Origin: Phialocephala subalpina
Lineage: Eukaryota; Ascomycota; Leotiomycetes; Helotiales; Mollisiaceae
Reading direction: 5' to 3'
DNA: 17,758 nt
Assembly (NCBI GenBank): GCA_900073065.1
Contig: FJOG01000112.1
Location: 1 to 17,758 of the forward strand
In this document: one piece after another, positions 1 to 9,470 of the stretch
How positions within the stretch are numbered: position 1 is the first letter of the stretch
Layout of the letters: each line of letters begins with the position of its first letter
The notes under the pieces: generated by a model
Seen by the model: only the letters and a program-made list of their open reading frames with translations
Databases searched by the model: none
What the model was told of the DNA's origin: nothing
Translations under genes and position numbers: made by a program

Positions 1-1340
1 ATTAAACGTAATATTATAAAAGAGATTTTATAATATAAAGTTTAATAGGTTATTCGCGATTTCGAGTAATAAAAAAATATTAATTTTTATAAGATTTTTT
101 GCGTTAATAATAAAACTTATAAATTATAATATTATTTTTGCTCTCGTTATTATTAATAATTAAAAGATCAATTAAATAAATATTAAAACCGCTTTTTTTT
201 TTACAAAAAGATTAATATTAAAATTTATATTAATTTATTTACTGAATATAAAGTCTTTAGAATTACTAAATTAAATAAAGTTTTATATAACTTAAATAAT
301 CGCTTTGTATTTAATATAATACTCTCGTTAATTTTCTTTTAAAATAAAGCTTTAAATTACTCGATATTAATTCCTTGGTTTTCTATCGTAAAAGTATTAT
401 TATTACTATTTATATTAACGATTTTATTATTATTAGTAATTTACGTAAAAATATTTATATTATTAAAAAATCTTTTAATTATTACTTTTGTATATTTAAT
501 CTCGATTTATATTATTTCTATTTAAATATAAAAATTATTCGAAACTATTTTTATTATTTTTTTCGCTTTTTGCAAATAATTTACTTTTATAAAATCCTCG
601 AGAATAATAATATATCGGTTTGCTTTATTATTAATACTCCGATAAAATCAACGATTTGCTTATTCCCGACCGAAAAAAAACTATTAAATATTTACTTTTC
701 TTCGATAAAAATATTAATTTGTAATAAATTCTTTTATATACGTTATATTTAGTACTCGATTAAATATTACTTATATTATCTCAATAATTAATCGATTTAC
801 TTCGAATTCGATGGAAGTATATATAAAAGCAATAAAAAGAATCTTTAAATATATTTAAAGTATACTAAATATAAATTTAATTTTCCGAGGATCAATTTAA
901 TCGCTAAAAAGTTATATTAACTCCGATTAAACTAATAATTATAATATTAAATAATTTATATTCGAGTATATTTTCAACGTAAATTTTATAGTTATTAATT
1001 AGTCCATAAAACGCTAATTTACGATCTTCCTCTTATTATATAAAGCCAAGTATATTAAACAAATTAATATAATTAAAAAAGTAATTTGGCTTTAAAGTTT
1101 CTTTAAGCAAATTAATCTTAGAGATTTAAATTTAATTACTATTATTATTTATAGAAATAATCAAAATATTATCGTATTTATAAAAAATTCACAATTTTAC
1201 GCTCGAATTAAATATATCGATATTTAATATTATTTTATCCGTAAGAAAATTACCGAAAAAAAAATAAACTTAAAATATGTTTATACTTCGAAGTAAATAG
1301 TAAATAAACTCACTAAAATACTATTAAAAAACCTATTCCA
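1..1340 (+). pseudogene. Copia-A pol remnant: reverse transcriptase (RVT_2) and RNase H
   Basis: This is the remnant of the copia reverse transcriptase and RNase H, which copy the element's RNA into cDNA. About 46-150 matches the RWVVRGF...ETFASVVK entry of the RT. Codons at 243-300 read KVFRITKLNKVLYNLN, for the family's KVCRLxKALYGLKQ. The active site YVDD reads YIND at 411-422, one catalytic Asp having become Asn. RNase H follows: the KxIxRYLKGT-like segment near 834, GYxDADWAG read as GYINSD near 910, and NPQFHARTKHIDIQHHF read as NSQFYARIKYIDI near 1190-1225. The KLTK end lies near 1310. The open stretch 375-752 covers the RT core and is only a chance survivor between RIP stops, not a separate gene. 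Frames change several times. Confidence 0.85.
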
Positions 1341-1663
1341 AAGATTCCGAAAAGTTATAAGAATCGAATAATCCCTAAGATCAAAAGGGAAGTTTACTCA
1401 TTATTTAATTAATCGTTTATAGACTAATTTAGTTTCTATTCGAATAGTTTCGATTAGGCCACTTTTATTGATTATATTAATCGAACGAATATTACTTTGT
1501 CTTTTATTTTATTATATTACCGCCTATTATTCTTTTATAGACCTTTTTCCCTATATAGTTTTAATTATAATTTATCGAAAAAAACTTAATATCGTATATA
1601 TATAAAGGTTACTTTTATATTAAAGAGTTCGGAGTATATAGGAGCTATTCGATCGTATAAAAG

Positions 1664-1707
1664 TATTAAAATAAAGCTTCCTCCAATTTCTCACTTTCTC
1701 TTGTATA
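1664..1707 (+). repeat. Copia-A 3' LTR, left part (cut by LINE-B)
   Basis: The LTR starts with tattaaaataaag, matching the tattagaataaag start of both Copia-C LTRs (a RIP form of the TGTTRGAATA start common in copia LTRs). It follows the end of RNase H and a purine-rich tract at the expected distance. It stops at 1707, inside its TATA box, where LINE-B inserted. Joined to 16618-16681 and counting the target duplication once, the LTR is 108 bp, against 159 bp in Copia-C. Confidence 0.7.
1691..1707. repeat. LINE-B target-site duplication, left copy (17 bp)
   Basis: The sequence tcactttctcttgtata at 1691-1707 is repeated exactly at 16601-16617. The right copy directly follows the (TAC)n tail of LINE-B. 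The preceding base (c) is also shared, so the match is 18 bp at most. Removing everything between the copies restores a copia LTR with an intact TATATAA box and normal TATA-to-end spacing. Confidence 0.78.
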
Positions 1708-1876
1708 ATTTTACTATACCTTCACATTATTTTCCGAATCTGAGGTATCCTTCCTAAGAGCACTTTCTCGCCTTTATAAGCCTACATATTATCTCGATTA
1801 TTAATCTCATCTTATTCTCCATTCTCTAACTCGTTATACTCGTTATACAAACTCGAGAATAGTGGATTCTATTTTT
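1708..1876 (+). other. LINE-B 5' UTR
   Basis: This is the stretch between the left target duplication and the first plausible ATG (1877). It has no coding signal in any frame. Composition is moderately AT-rich with C/T-rich tracts (tcctaagagc, ctccattctctaactcg). An internal promoter, usual for LINEs, could be here, but I see no definable element. The 5' boundary depends on the duplication. Confidence 0.5.
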
Positions 1877-3640
1877 ATGCACCCGTCGAACGCTACGATC
1901 GATATTAACCCCGATTACACTAAACAATAAAAAGAAGAATTACTTTCTAATTTCAAATTATACTCCTCGAAAAAACAAAAAGATAATTATATCCTCTTAT
2001 TATTTATTATCAATTTATAAAATGAAAAAGCGAATACTACGAACGTAATATCGAAGGCTATTAGTAACCAACTCGACGCCCTCGAACGCAAAACACGAAT
2101 ACAATAACAAATCTATTATATATTCGCACAAATAATAAATACGTTTATATTTTTATATATTGATACAAAGTATTATACTCTTATTTATAGTCTCAATAAT
2201 AAAAGCGTTAATATATTATCGACTTTTTTATTCGCTACTATTAACGGGGCCAATTGTGCCCTTATTCGCATTAAAAATATTCTAACGTATATAATATCCT
2301 TTGTTTTCTCTTCGAGATTTAAGTTTATCAATTTCGCGGATATCGCAAAAACCTTTAAAAATTTAAAGGTTAACTTATAATTTATTAAAACTTTCCGGTT
2401 TTTTATATTTAAAAAAGCCTCTATAAAAAGTATTTTAATTATATTTTATAATTCTATCGATAAAATCGAAAACATTAATAAACGCGAGAATTAAAGACTA
2501 CTTATTATAATCCCATTAATTATTCTCCTCGAATAACTCGAACTTTTTGCCCTCAAATAAAAACTCTATAAGCGAATCGATAGCCTTACTTTAAAGAGGA
2601 TTTTTACAATCGCTTTTACGCGCATTAAATAAATACTTCACTCGTCGGATTTTACTACTCGCGATTTCCTTACTATATAAGAAAATCTCGAAATTATCAA
2701 ACGAATAATATATATAAATACTATTAAAAAATCAAAAACCTAAATCAATTATATAATTCCCAACGTCCTAATAATACTCCGCTTTCTAATAAAAGAACAA
2801 TTAATAAATACTTCCGATCTTATCTCAAAAAAAGTCTTTGTATAAATATAAATACGACCGGTTAATTACCGCATATCCCGCTATAAAATCGATCCCGCCA
2901 CTAGGAAAGCTATATAAGTTATCTCGTTTTTAACCCTAGTTCGCTCTTTCCGTCTATTTAATACCAGCGGATTAATTAAACTTATCGTTAAAAAATAACC
3001 AATTAAAAAGTATAATTTAAAATATTAAAGATATTATAACAAAGCGAAATACAATAAATTCGCCCAATGCGAATATTATAATACTCGATTTGACCAATAC
3101 GTTAAATCGATTAATTCTAATTACCTTGATAAACCCTATTACGCGAATTGCCACGGACTATTCGAAGCAAATTACTTTAATTGCCCTGCGTAATTGAAAC
3201 GGAAAAACGGTAAATTGATTAAACTCACTAAGAAATAATTCGATGCTATTCGTAGAATTAAGGATAAATAATATTATAATGCAAATATACTACGGGAATC
3301 ATTGCAAACTACTCAAATTGAGAATATATTAATAAAAATAGTAGAATTATAACTTCAAATACAAAGTTTAATGGCATATACTCTTATCCTCCCTCCTACC
3401 GCTACTTGCATTGGAAGTAGGGTCACGGCTTACAAAAGAACCGGGCCTAATCAAATTACCACTAAATAGAACGCAGTAAGTAAAAAGAAAGTAAGCCTCG
3501 CAAATTCTTTCCAAAGAAGCGCTATTAATAGTAATTCGTTCGACCCTTTAAAAATAAATATAAACAAAGACGAACTCTTTATTATCGATCAATAAATAGA
3601 AACTTATATCAATACCATGGTAATCGCCGTAATCGAGAGC
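1877..3640 (+). pseudogene. LINE-B ORF1 remnant (Gag-like nucleic-acid binding protein)
   Basis: This is a LINE ORF1, whose product would bind the element RNA. The likely start is ATG 1877 (MHPSNATIDINPDYTKQ, then a TAA for Gln); a start a few codons upstream is possible. The N-terminal two thirds have no recognisable motif. A Cys/His-rich block lies at about 3055-3190, with QCEYYNTRFDQYVK followed by YANCHGLFEANYFNC. Several Tyr codons there are TAT/TAC where Cys or His is expected, matching the zinc knuckles of Tad1-type ORF1 proteins. A charged C-terminal tail follows to about 3600. In-frame stops are nearly all TAA, consistent with RIP of CAA. The exact end and the junction with ORF2 cannot be fixed. 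Confidence 0.68.
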
Positions 3641-4107
3641 CTAAACAATAAAACTTATTAATTTATTAAACTAAAATAACCAAAATTTCACTTTATTATA
3701 TTATATTTTTGCATGTTTATAATACATTTAAAATCGATATAATTTGCGTTTAAAAATTATAAATAGGCTTTCTATCGAAGATTTAAACCCATCCAAATTA
3801 TAATTACTATATACTAATCGATTTATAGAATAATTTCGATAAAATTAAAGCGGATCTCAAAAGACCTCGTATTTTAATATATATTAAGAAAGGTACTAAC
3901 CTTCGAATATAATAATAACGCCCGATAAAAAGCCAAGATATATTTTAATTAAACGTTAATAATTTCTTTATTCTTAATATTTATAAGCAATTAGAAACGA
4001 ATAAAATAATGGATTATATAATATATTTCGCTTTATTATACAAGTATTTCGTTGGAAGTAACTTTAATACATACTACGATATATTCGAGTCGGGGGCAAC
4101 TATATTC
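3641..4107 (+). pseudogene. LINE-B ORF2, first part: AP-like endonuclease (interrupted)
   Basis: This is the N-terminal apurinic-like endonuclease domain, which nicks the target for target-primed reverse transcription. DIICV-stop-K near 3735 corresponds to the family's DIICVQE, with the metal-binding Glu changed to Lys and Gln to a stop. RPRILIYIKKGTNLR lies at about 3862-3907. NIYKQLETNKIMDYIIYFA at about 3978-4034 is followed by VGSNFNTYYDIFESGATIF to 4107. The VGSNFN segment is the GGDFN motif with Asp read as Asn. The reading breaks off at codon TTC 4105-4107, exactly where the 5' LTR of Copia-C begins, and resumes in frame at 12513. Confidence 0.78.
4103..4107. repeat. Copia-C target-site duplication, left copy (TATTC)
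   Basis: The five bases tattc before the 5' LTR are repeated at 12508-12512 after the 3' LTR. Collapsing the two copies gives gca act ata ttc tac cgc gga, an uninterrupted endonuclease frame. Five bases is the usual copia duplication length. Confidence 0.9.
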
Positions 4108-4138
4108 TATTAGAATAAAGTTCAGCCTTATCTCCTAA

Positions 4139-4178
4139 GGCTGGGGGCACGTGGCCTCTAACCATGTGCCTCCCAGCC
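4139..4178 (+). promoter_or_regulatory. U3 inverted repeat carrying paired CACGTG (E-box) sites
   Basis: The arm ggctgggggcacgtggcc (4139-4156), loop tct and an opposite arm to 4178 form an inverted repeat. In this copy the right arm has RIP-type changes (aaccatgtg); in the 3' LTR (12380-12419) the right arm is clean (ggccacgtgcc) and the left arm is mutated. Taking the clean arm from each copy gives an 18-bp stem with a one-base bulge and a three-base loop, with CACGTG in each arm. CACGTG is the core site of bHLH factors. A role in transcription is inferred from the position upstream of the TATA box. Confidence 0.6.
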
Positions 4179-4188
4179 TCTTGCATTA

Positions 4189-4302
4189 CGAAGGGCCGGT
4201 TAAAAAGTATTAAGCCTCGCACGTGATTTTCACTGCCAAAAATCAAGTATTTGGGAGAGGAAAGCTCGGACCATGGCTCAATACTTTTTAACCGGCCCTT
4301 CG
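4189..4302. mobile_element. 114-bp MITE with 28-bp terminal inverted repeats, TA duplication
   Basis: This is a non-autonomous DNA element. Its ends, cgaagggccggttaaaaag... (4189-4216) and the reverse complement (4275-4302), match over 28 bp with one mismatch. It is flanked by TA (4187-4188 and 4303-4304). The 3' LTR of the same host element has the unoccupied sequence gcattatacagg at 12424-12435, which proves insertion and the 2-bp duplication. A TA target suggests a Tc1/mariner-type transposase in trans; the family is inferred only. The interior has a CACGTG and a small TGATTTT/AAAATCA hairpin (4224-4245), and no coding capacity. Composition is normal, with no RIP. Confidence 0.92.
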
Positions 4303-4315
4303 TATACAGGCTACA

Positions 4316-4339
4316 TATATAAGGGAGCGGAGCTCCCTT
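4316..4339 (+). promoter_or_regulatory. LTR TATA box followed by a perfect 8-bp hairpin
   Basis: The TATA box tatataa at 4316-4322 overlaps the start of the hairpin aagggagc-gga-gctccctt (4321-4339). It is identical in the 3' LTR. The stem contains no CA or TG, so its preservation alone does not show selection against RIP. The MITE has moved the U3 inverted repeat 116 bp further from this TATA box than in the 3' LTR. Confidence 0.65.
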
Positions 4340-4384
4340 CTTTAGACGATACACAATGAATGCTCTATTATACCTTTCGATAAA

Positions 4385-4396
4385 TTATGAGCCCGG
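4385..4396 (+). other. Copia-C primer-binding site, initiator tRNA-Met anticodon-arm type
   Basis: The sequence ttatgagcccgg starts two bases after the 5' LTR. Its first ten bases are complementary to GGGCUCAUAA, the anticodon arm and loop of yeast-type initiator tRNA-Met. Drosophila copia and related elements prime with a 5' half of initiator tRNA-Met cleaved in the anticodon loop. The further bases tattccgc resemble the complement of the D-arm with a few bases missing. The primer assignment is inferred from complementarity. Confidence 0.6.
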
Positions 4397-5410
4397 TATT
4401 CCGCATTAGATTTAGCTCTTACTTTGTTTTTCTATTCGATGTATATTCTATTACCCTATTAATTATCCATTATCTAATTAAGTTCTTTCTAGTTTATAAT
4501 AAAATATAAGCTTATATAATACATAGGAATTATAGCCGTATCTCGCAAAGATTTACTAGTATATAAGAACCTTAAAAACCCTTTTTCGGACTTTATTTCC
4601 CATTACTTAATCTATTTTAATTTTTATACTATAATTAAATTCAATACTCCCAGCCCTCTCTTAAGTAAAGCAAACTATCTTTTGTCTTACCCCTTTCTCG
4701 AGTCCGCAAGCTTACTAACTACTAAATTTAATCATAGTATTTTCCCAGCAATTTATAATTTATTATCCGAATTATCTCAATACTTTTCTCTATTCTCTAA
4801 CTACCGCTATTATAATTACACTAGCTTAACTTGGCCCTATAAATCTAGGACTTGGCTGTAATAGCCCCAACTAATCAGAATTCCCCTCCCGTCTATTTCC
4901 GGCTTCCCTCTCTTTATCTCAACCAAGAGAGGGAACTAAAGCTACACTAAGCGTTCTCTAAAGTCTAAGAATTAAATTCCGGTCTCACGGGTTTCCATCC
5001 GGCGCCATAAAGCAACACTTACTATTTCTGGCTTCCCGAGATAAAAAATACTTTACTTGGCCTAATCCAAAGACCCTACAATTAAAGGGAGAACTTCCGG
5101 GGAGAATATACTCGTATTACATATATAATTGCCGTATTTTAATCTTAGAATTATAAACGCAAAAAATCAAATCCTAATTAATATCGATTTTATTACCTTT
5201 TACTTTTCTCGCCTCCTATTAATCTATTTACTATAAAGCCCCATTATAGTTTAAAGCCCCCACTAAGAAATACTTATTGGTTACAGCGGAACTTTCCACC
5301 GGAAAATAACTTGATTACTTTAATTTAAACTTCAAATTTATTTATTTTACTTAAAAAATAATTAACGGTCTAAAATTAACCTTAAAACTTCTTATCGATT
5401 TATTATAATT
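4397..5410 (+). other. Copia-C leader, non-coding part
   Basis: About 1 kb lies between the primer-binding site and the first coding-like stretch. RIP is lighter here than in the ORFs, and 4800-5110 keeps many C and G runs. An 11-bp perfect stem (ttccctctctt at 4904-4914, aagagagggaa at 4925-4935, ten-base loop) is the only strong structure I see. A 16-bp direct repeat, ctatttcyggcttccc, occurs at 4893-4908 and 5022-5037 with one C/T difference. Packaging or dimerisation signals usually sit in such leaders, but nothing here identifies one. Confidence 0.45.
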
Positions 5411-6360
5411 AAGGGATTATTATCTAGAGTTAATATACTAAAGGAAATCGAATACGAGTTAAAAGAAAGTAATCCTAAGAGTAAAATCGAGTTAATTGAA
5501 TCGAAAAGAAATATAAAGCTTAAAAAGCGCTACGAAAATAACCCTACTTATTCTCCCCTCACTAAAAAAACCCTCTTCGAACTCGAGTAAACTCACTCTA
5601 ACTATTAATTCTTATAACGCAACTTTAACCGTTAATTCTATTACTTCTAAAATACTTTCTAAGATTTATTCGATATATATCTTAATATTTCTAATCGAGA
5701 TTACTACTTATTTATTTTCGATCGGCCCGATAATATTATCTCCCTCTCTCAAGTAAACTTCTAAGAAAGTCATTATTCTCTTATAAATTCCACAAATTAA
5801 TTTAATTACTACGTTATTTATCCGGTTTTAACTCAAGTCCAAATACTAATCGAAGTTCTTATAATTTATCGGATCGTTTTAAACTCATTTTCACGGTCCT
5901 CCTCGAGCATTTCATTAAATAAACCTTCTCTATTACTTTTTCGGACCGCAAACTAACCGCAAACTTAATCGCAACCTTAACTCGAGTCCACTTAACTTAT
6001 AACCCCGGCTCCTTTATAACCTCTCTATTAATTTCTCTAAGCCCCTCGAGCTTTATCCACCGATTCACTTCTCTAATTCCTCTTTACTTAATCTCAAGAG
6101 AACCTTCGGGCTATTCAAATAAAATATACTCCGATCAAATCTCCAATAATCGAACCTTTAATAATCGAGTCTCCGATAATCAAGTCTCTAACCACCAAAC
6201 TTTCTCTCTTCTTTTCATCGGAGCTTTTTCTCTTTTCCTCGTCCTTAGAACCCCCTCGTCCTCCTCCTCGCAAAACCAATTCTATCGACATTAAACTCCC
6301 TAATACCCCCTCTAAACCTACTAATAACACTCTAAAATCATTTACCCGCTTTTAACCCCA
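5411..6360 (+). pseudogene. Extra leader ORF of Copia-C, about 310 codons, Gln/Pro-rich (function unknown)
   Basis: I do not recognise this protein. Frame 2 from about 5411 reads coherently, starting KGLLSRVNILKEIEYELKES. The stops I read are all TAA, the RIP product of CAA. It runs through a charged, possibly helical start, a Gln-rich middle (about 5950-6110, many TAA/CAA), a pentapeptide repeat (6141-6200) and a Pro/Arg stretch EPPRPPPRKT near 6250. Gag begins just after in frame 1, so this is either a separate ORF before Gag or an N-terminal extension put out of frame by an indel. The start codon is not visible. The minus-strand open stretch across 6115-6330 is a shadow of it. Confidence 0.45.
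6141..6200 (+). repeat. 15-bp tandem repeat encoding SPIIE-type pentapeptides
   Basis: Four 15-bp units begin at 6141, 6156, 6171 and 6186 (ctccaataatcgaac, ctttaataatcgagt, ctccgataatcaagt, ctctaaccaccaaac). In frame 2 they read SPIIE, PLIIE, SPIIK, SLTTK, offset by a base or two. The period is a multiple of three, in phase with the leader ORF, which supports that frame having been coding. Confidence 0.6.
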
Positions 6361-7450
6361 TTAAAATCGCCATTTAAAACCCAATTTATAATCTCGTTAA
6401 CCGTTCGAAGTTATCTCTATACATTTAAACTCATAATATTTATAATAGCCAAAGAAAAATCATTTAATTTAACTTTAAATATTATCCCTTAACTTAAGAA
6501 CAACGGGTCTAATTAGTTCGATTTTAATCGCTATATAAACGAGGCCTTAATAATAAGTAATTTAGCCTCAATTTTGTAATAATCTCTCCAATTTTATTGC
6601 CCTTCCTTTGTCCCAAACTTAAAAGAAAATATTATTGTAATCAAATAAACTATTTATACTAAAAAAGTCAAAGATTATAATACTTTAAAAATAACTTATA
6701 ATAAATTATTTTCCGTTTAACTCGAGAAGCAAATTCAAACTTATATAATAGTTTAAAGCAAATATAATTACTTAAACCTCAATAAAATTAAGAGCTATAA
6801 ACGAGTTTATATTATAATAAATATTTTACAAACGGGCTAATCTCGAGAGAATAATAAACTAATCGAACTACTTAATAAATACTATTTAATCTACTTCTCG
6901 GATTATAAGAATATCTCCGAGTATACAAGCTCCCTCTCCCGAGTTAATAACGAGTTAACCGACTTAAATCCGATTATAACTTTCTATGAAATATATTTTA
7001 TTATTCGTTTCTTAAAGGGTTTTAACTTTATATTCGACTTTTCGCAGCTTTTTCCTTTAAAATAACGTTTTTATATTCGAACTCGAAAAACTAACAATTA
7101 CTTTTAATTAGATTATCTTTTAAGCCTTTGCCTAAAAAGTTCTCTTTAATTCATCCGCTAATAATTCTTTTATAGCCTTTATAATTAATAGTAATTCCCG
7201 TCCTCGTAATTCCACCGATTTCTATAATCACTATAAGAAGCCCCGTTATATAAAAGTTAAATACTAAGTGAAATTCCTTTATCTCAAGAAGAAATTCGAT
7301 AAAAAGAAGAAAAATAATAAGTAAAAACGCACAAATAGTAATAGTAACTTTTATAAGCAAAATAAAAACTCCGGCTTTAATTCCTCTGGGATTATATAAA
7401 TAAGGATAACTTTTCCTCTAGAAATATAAATACTAACGCTATTATAATCG
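6361..7450 (+). pseudogene. Copia-C gag remnant (UBN2-type capsid, degenerate zinc knuckle)
   Basis: This encodes the structural Gag of the virus-like particle. Frame 1 reads LTVRSYLYTFKLIIFIIAKE near 6397, then a UBN2-like capsid domain at about 6600-7130. Its clearest part, EYTSSLSRVNNELTDLNP (about 6920-6975) followed by FIIRFLKGFNF, matches the EYxxxLxxINxELxDL...FLxGL pattern. A basic segment with NSTDFYNHYKK (about 7210-7245) is what remains of a CCHC knuckle with Cys codons lost, followed by a Lys/Asn-rich tail. Stops are TAA (Gln) and TAG (Trp or Gln). The frame is shared with protease and integrase, as expected for one Gag-Pol polyprotein. The minus-strand open stretch at 7151-7360 is a shadow. 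Confidence 0.7.
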
Positions 7451-9470
7451 GTTTTAATATTACTTGCTTAACTATTAATATCGAATCAAGGGAACTACTT
7501 ACTAATGAATCCGGAGATTAAGAGATTATCTTTGACTTTATAAACCCTTTAGTCCAAGCTATAAACTCTCTCTCTTAGTCCGATAAACTAATTATCTTTT
7601 CCTCGATTTACTTTTAATCACTTTAAATTATATCCTCATTCGTATCGACTATTAAATCCTTAGATCTCGCGGATTAGGAATAGGTTTTCGACCCTAGTAC
7701 TAACTATTACACTTTGGTCACTAAGAAATTAGACCCTATTTCTATTATAGCCATCGATTAACTTATCTCCGGTCGAAGACTTAATAAAACCAATAACTCC
7801 TTTATTACTCTTTTTCGAGTACTCCAAAATAATTAAATCGTTGATATCAAGTATATAAATTATATTACTAGAACTATAAGCCACTTTACGGAGTTATATA
7901 AAGGTAATTTCGGCCGCTGCGATAAAATCGATAACTTTATTAATTTTAAAGGCAAAGGGATAATAATTATTCTTATCTTAAGCCCAAATAATATATTAAT
8001 TATTTTAATCCTTATTAACATTAAATATTATCCGTTTATAAGACCCTTTAATCTTATTTTAATCTCGTAACTCTTTAATAAAGGCCTTAAAGTATCTATA
8101 AATCGAGACTCGATTTTATAAGTTATTAGTTAATACAAAATCAAAGTTAATATTATCGCTAAAAATAATCTTTAGTTTTTCGATCGAATAGATAAATAAT
8201 TACTACAAGCCACCAAAATTATTAGCGCCACTATATTGATCCCTTTATTTCCCTCCGGTGTAACTCAAACTCTTATTATTACTTATTCTAAGTTAGCCCT
8301 TTTAATATTCTCTAATCGCCATTTTATTAATATTCTATTTTTATTAAAATTATTAATCCTTTCGATTTCTTTTTAAGCAAGTTCTTTTACTTCGATTTCT
8401 TCTTTCCTTTTTTACGGGTAATATTTTAATAATATTTTACTTTTCTCTTTATCCGCAAATATTAATTACTCTCTTTTTATTGGTATAATTATTCTTTTAA
8501 TTATTAATCGCTCTTATTAACTAATTAAACGATTTAAACGGTTATAAATATCGATAGTATATTAGATTAAAATAAATAAACTCTTATAATATAAACGGTT
8601 TAAATATATCGGTAAATAAAACCTCGATAAGTTAATAAGAATAATTAGTAATATTAATTTCGAGGAAATTAATAGTTTTAATAACTACGATTTGATTATT
8701 TATGAAATTTATTTAACTCAAAAAGGCAAACGGAAATCTTATAATTATTAAATCTAACGAAAAGAGTTTCCGATAAAATTTATTTATTCTAATATTATTA
8801 GTTTAATTCTTATAATCGGGTTCAAAGGCTCTCGGTTTATTGTTATATTTATATGCGATAAGATTAAATTTGCGGCAATTTATTATATTAAGGCCAAAAA
8901 TTAAATTATTAATTATTTTATTTACTTTAAGAAATACTTCGAGCGTTTAGAGTTAAAGTATATAATTTGCCGCCTTTGAAATAATAACGGGGGAGAATAT
9001 ATCTTTAGTAAACTCTAAAGAGTCTTTATAAAGAATAGTATTTTATAGGAAGCTATTAAGCCGTATATTCCCGAGATAAATAATCCCGTAGAACGGTTTA
9101 AATAAATTATCTAGTATATCGTAGCCTTAATTTTCAAAGAAACTAATTTCGACCTTAAATTTTAATTAGAGATTATTTGATATATTATTTACGTTTACGT
9201 CCGCAAATTATACTTTGCTTTACTCGTCGATATAATCCCTTTCGAAATATTTTACGATCGATTTCCTCGATATAATTATATACGTATTTTTAGCTCGATT
9301 ATTTATTATAATAACCTAAGGAAACCAATAAAATTACGAGATAAAACGACTCGAAATATACTTATAAATTACGATAATAATTAGATTTATTATATTTTTA
9401 AATTAAATAATCGGATTACACGTAATACTGCGATTAAAACCGTAAAACGATAATAATAAGAATAATTTGC
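7451..9470 (+). pseudogene. Copia-C pol remnant: protease and integrase
   Basis: The aspartic protease matures Gag-Pol; the integrase inserts the cDNA. Protease: VFDPSTN at about 7684-7704 matches the fungal copia active site FDPGTN with Gly changed to Ser; the GKGIIIILILSPNN strand lies at 7951-7992 and LISxLFNKGLKVSINRDSIL at about 8062-8121. The GAG-pre-integrase His region NRHFINILFLLKLL is at 8314. Integrase: YEIYLTQKGKRKS from 8701 stands for CxxC...GKxxR with both Cys as Tyr. FIYSNIISL near 8780 is the first catalytic Asp as Asn, NNNGGEY near 8980 is DNGGEY with Asp as Asn, and YIPEINNPVERF near 9062 keeps the Glu. YDRFPRYNYIRIFSS (about 9250-9300) and GYDxxxYxI-like sequence close the domain. 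All are frame 1 and inactivated. Confidence 0.86.

Larger units (their letters stand above)
1..1707 (+). mobile_element. Copia-A: 3' part of a RIP-degraded Ty1/copia retrotransposon
   Basis: This is the 3' part of a Ty1/copia LTR retrotransposon. It runs in from the left edge and reads reverse transcriptase, then RNase H, then the start of the 3' LTR at 1664. It is homologous in order and sequence to 10640-12370 of Copia-C in this window, but too diverged to be the same copy. The LTR breaks off at 1707 where LINE-B begins, and its last 64 bases reappear at 16618-16681 behind the LINE-B target duplication. The element is heavily RIP-mutated and dead. Its gag, protease, integrase and 5' LTR should lie left of the window. 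Confidence 0.88.
4108..4382 (+). repeat. Copia-C 5' LTR with MITE insertion
   Basis: The LTR starts tattagaataaag and ends ...acctttcgata. Without the 114-bp MITE and its extra TA it is 159 bp, the same length as the 3' LTR (81 bases before and 78 after the insertion point in both). By my alignment the two LTRs differ by 19 transitions and 2 transversions, both transversions in the last five bases. U3 carries a long inverted repeat (4139-4178); a TATA box and a hairpin follow at 4316-4339. The exact 3' end is uncertain by 2-3 bases because the termini disagree (cgata against cgcga). Confidence 0.88.

Noticed and set aside
375..752. Open reading frame of 125 codons as a gene
   Set aside because: It reads the copia RT core (YINDF, then the NLxxYxFYLxIKIxRN pattern) in a frame that happens to lack stops; neighbouring pol sequence continues on both sides. 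It is part of the Copia-A pseudogene.
4100..4354. Minus-strand ORF across the 5' LTR and MITE
   Set aside because: It spans an LTR and an inserted MITE, which have no coding role, and is open because this stretch has little RIP.
6115..7360. Minus-strand ORFs at 6115-6330 and 7151-7360
   Set aside because: Both are antisense to the leader ORF and gag. RIP of the sense strand leaves the complement open by chance. No family resemblance.
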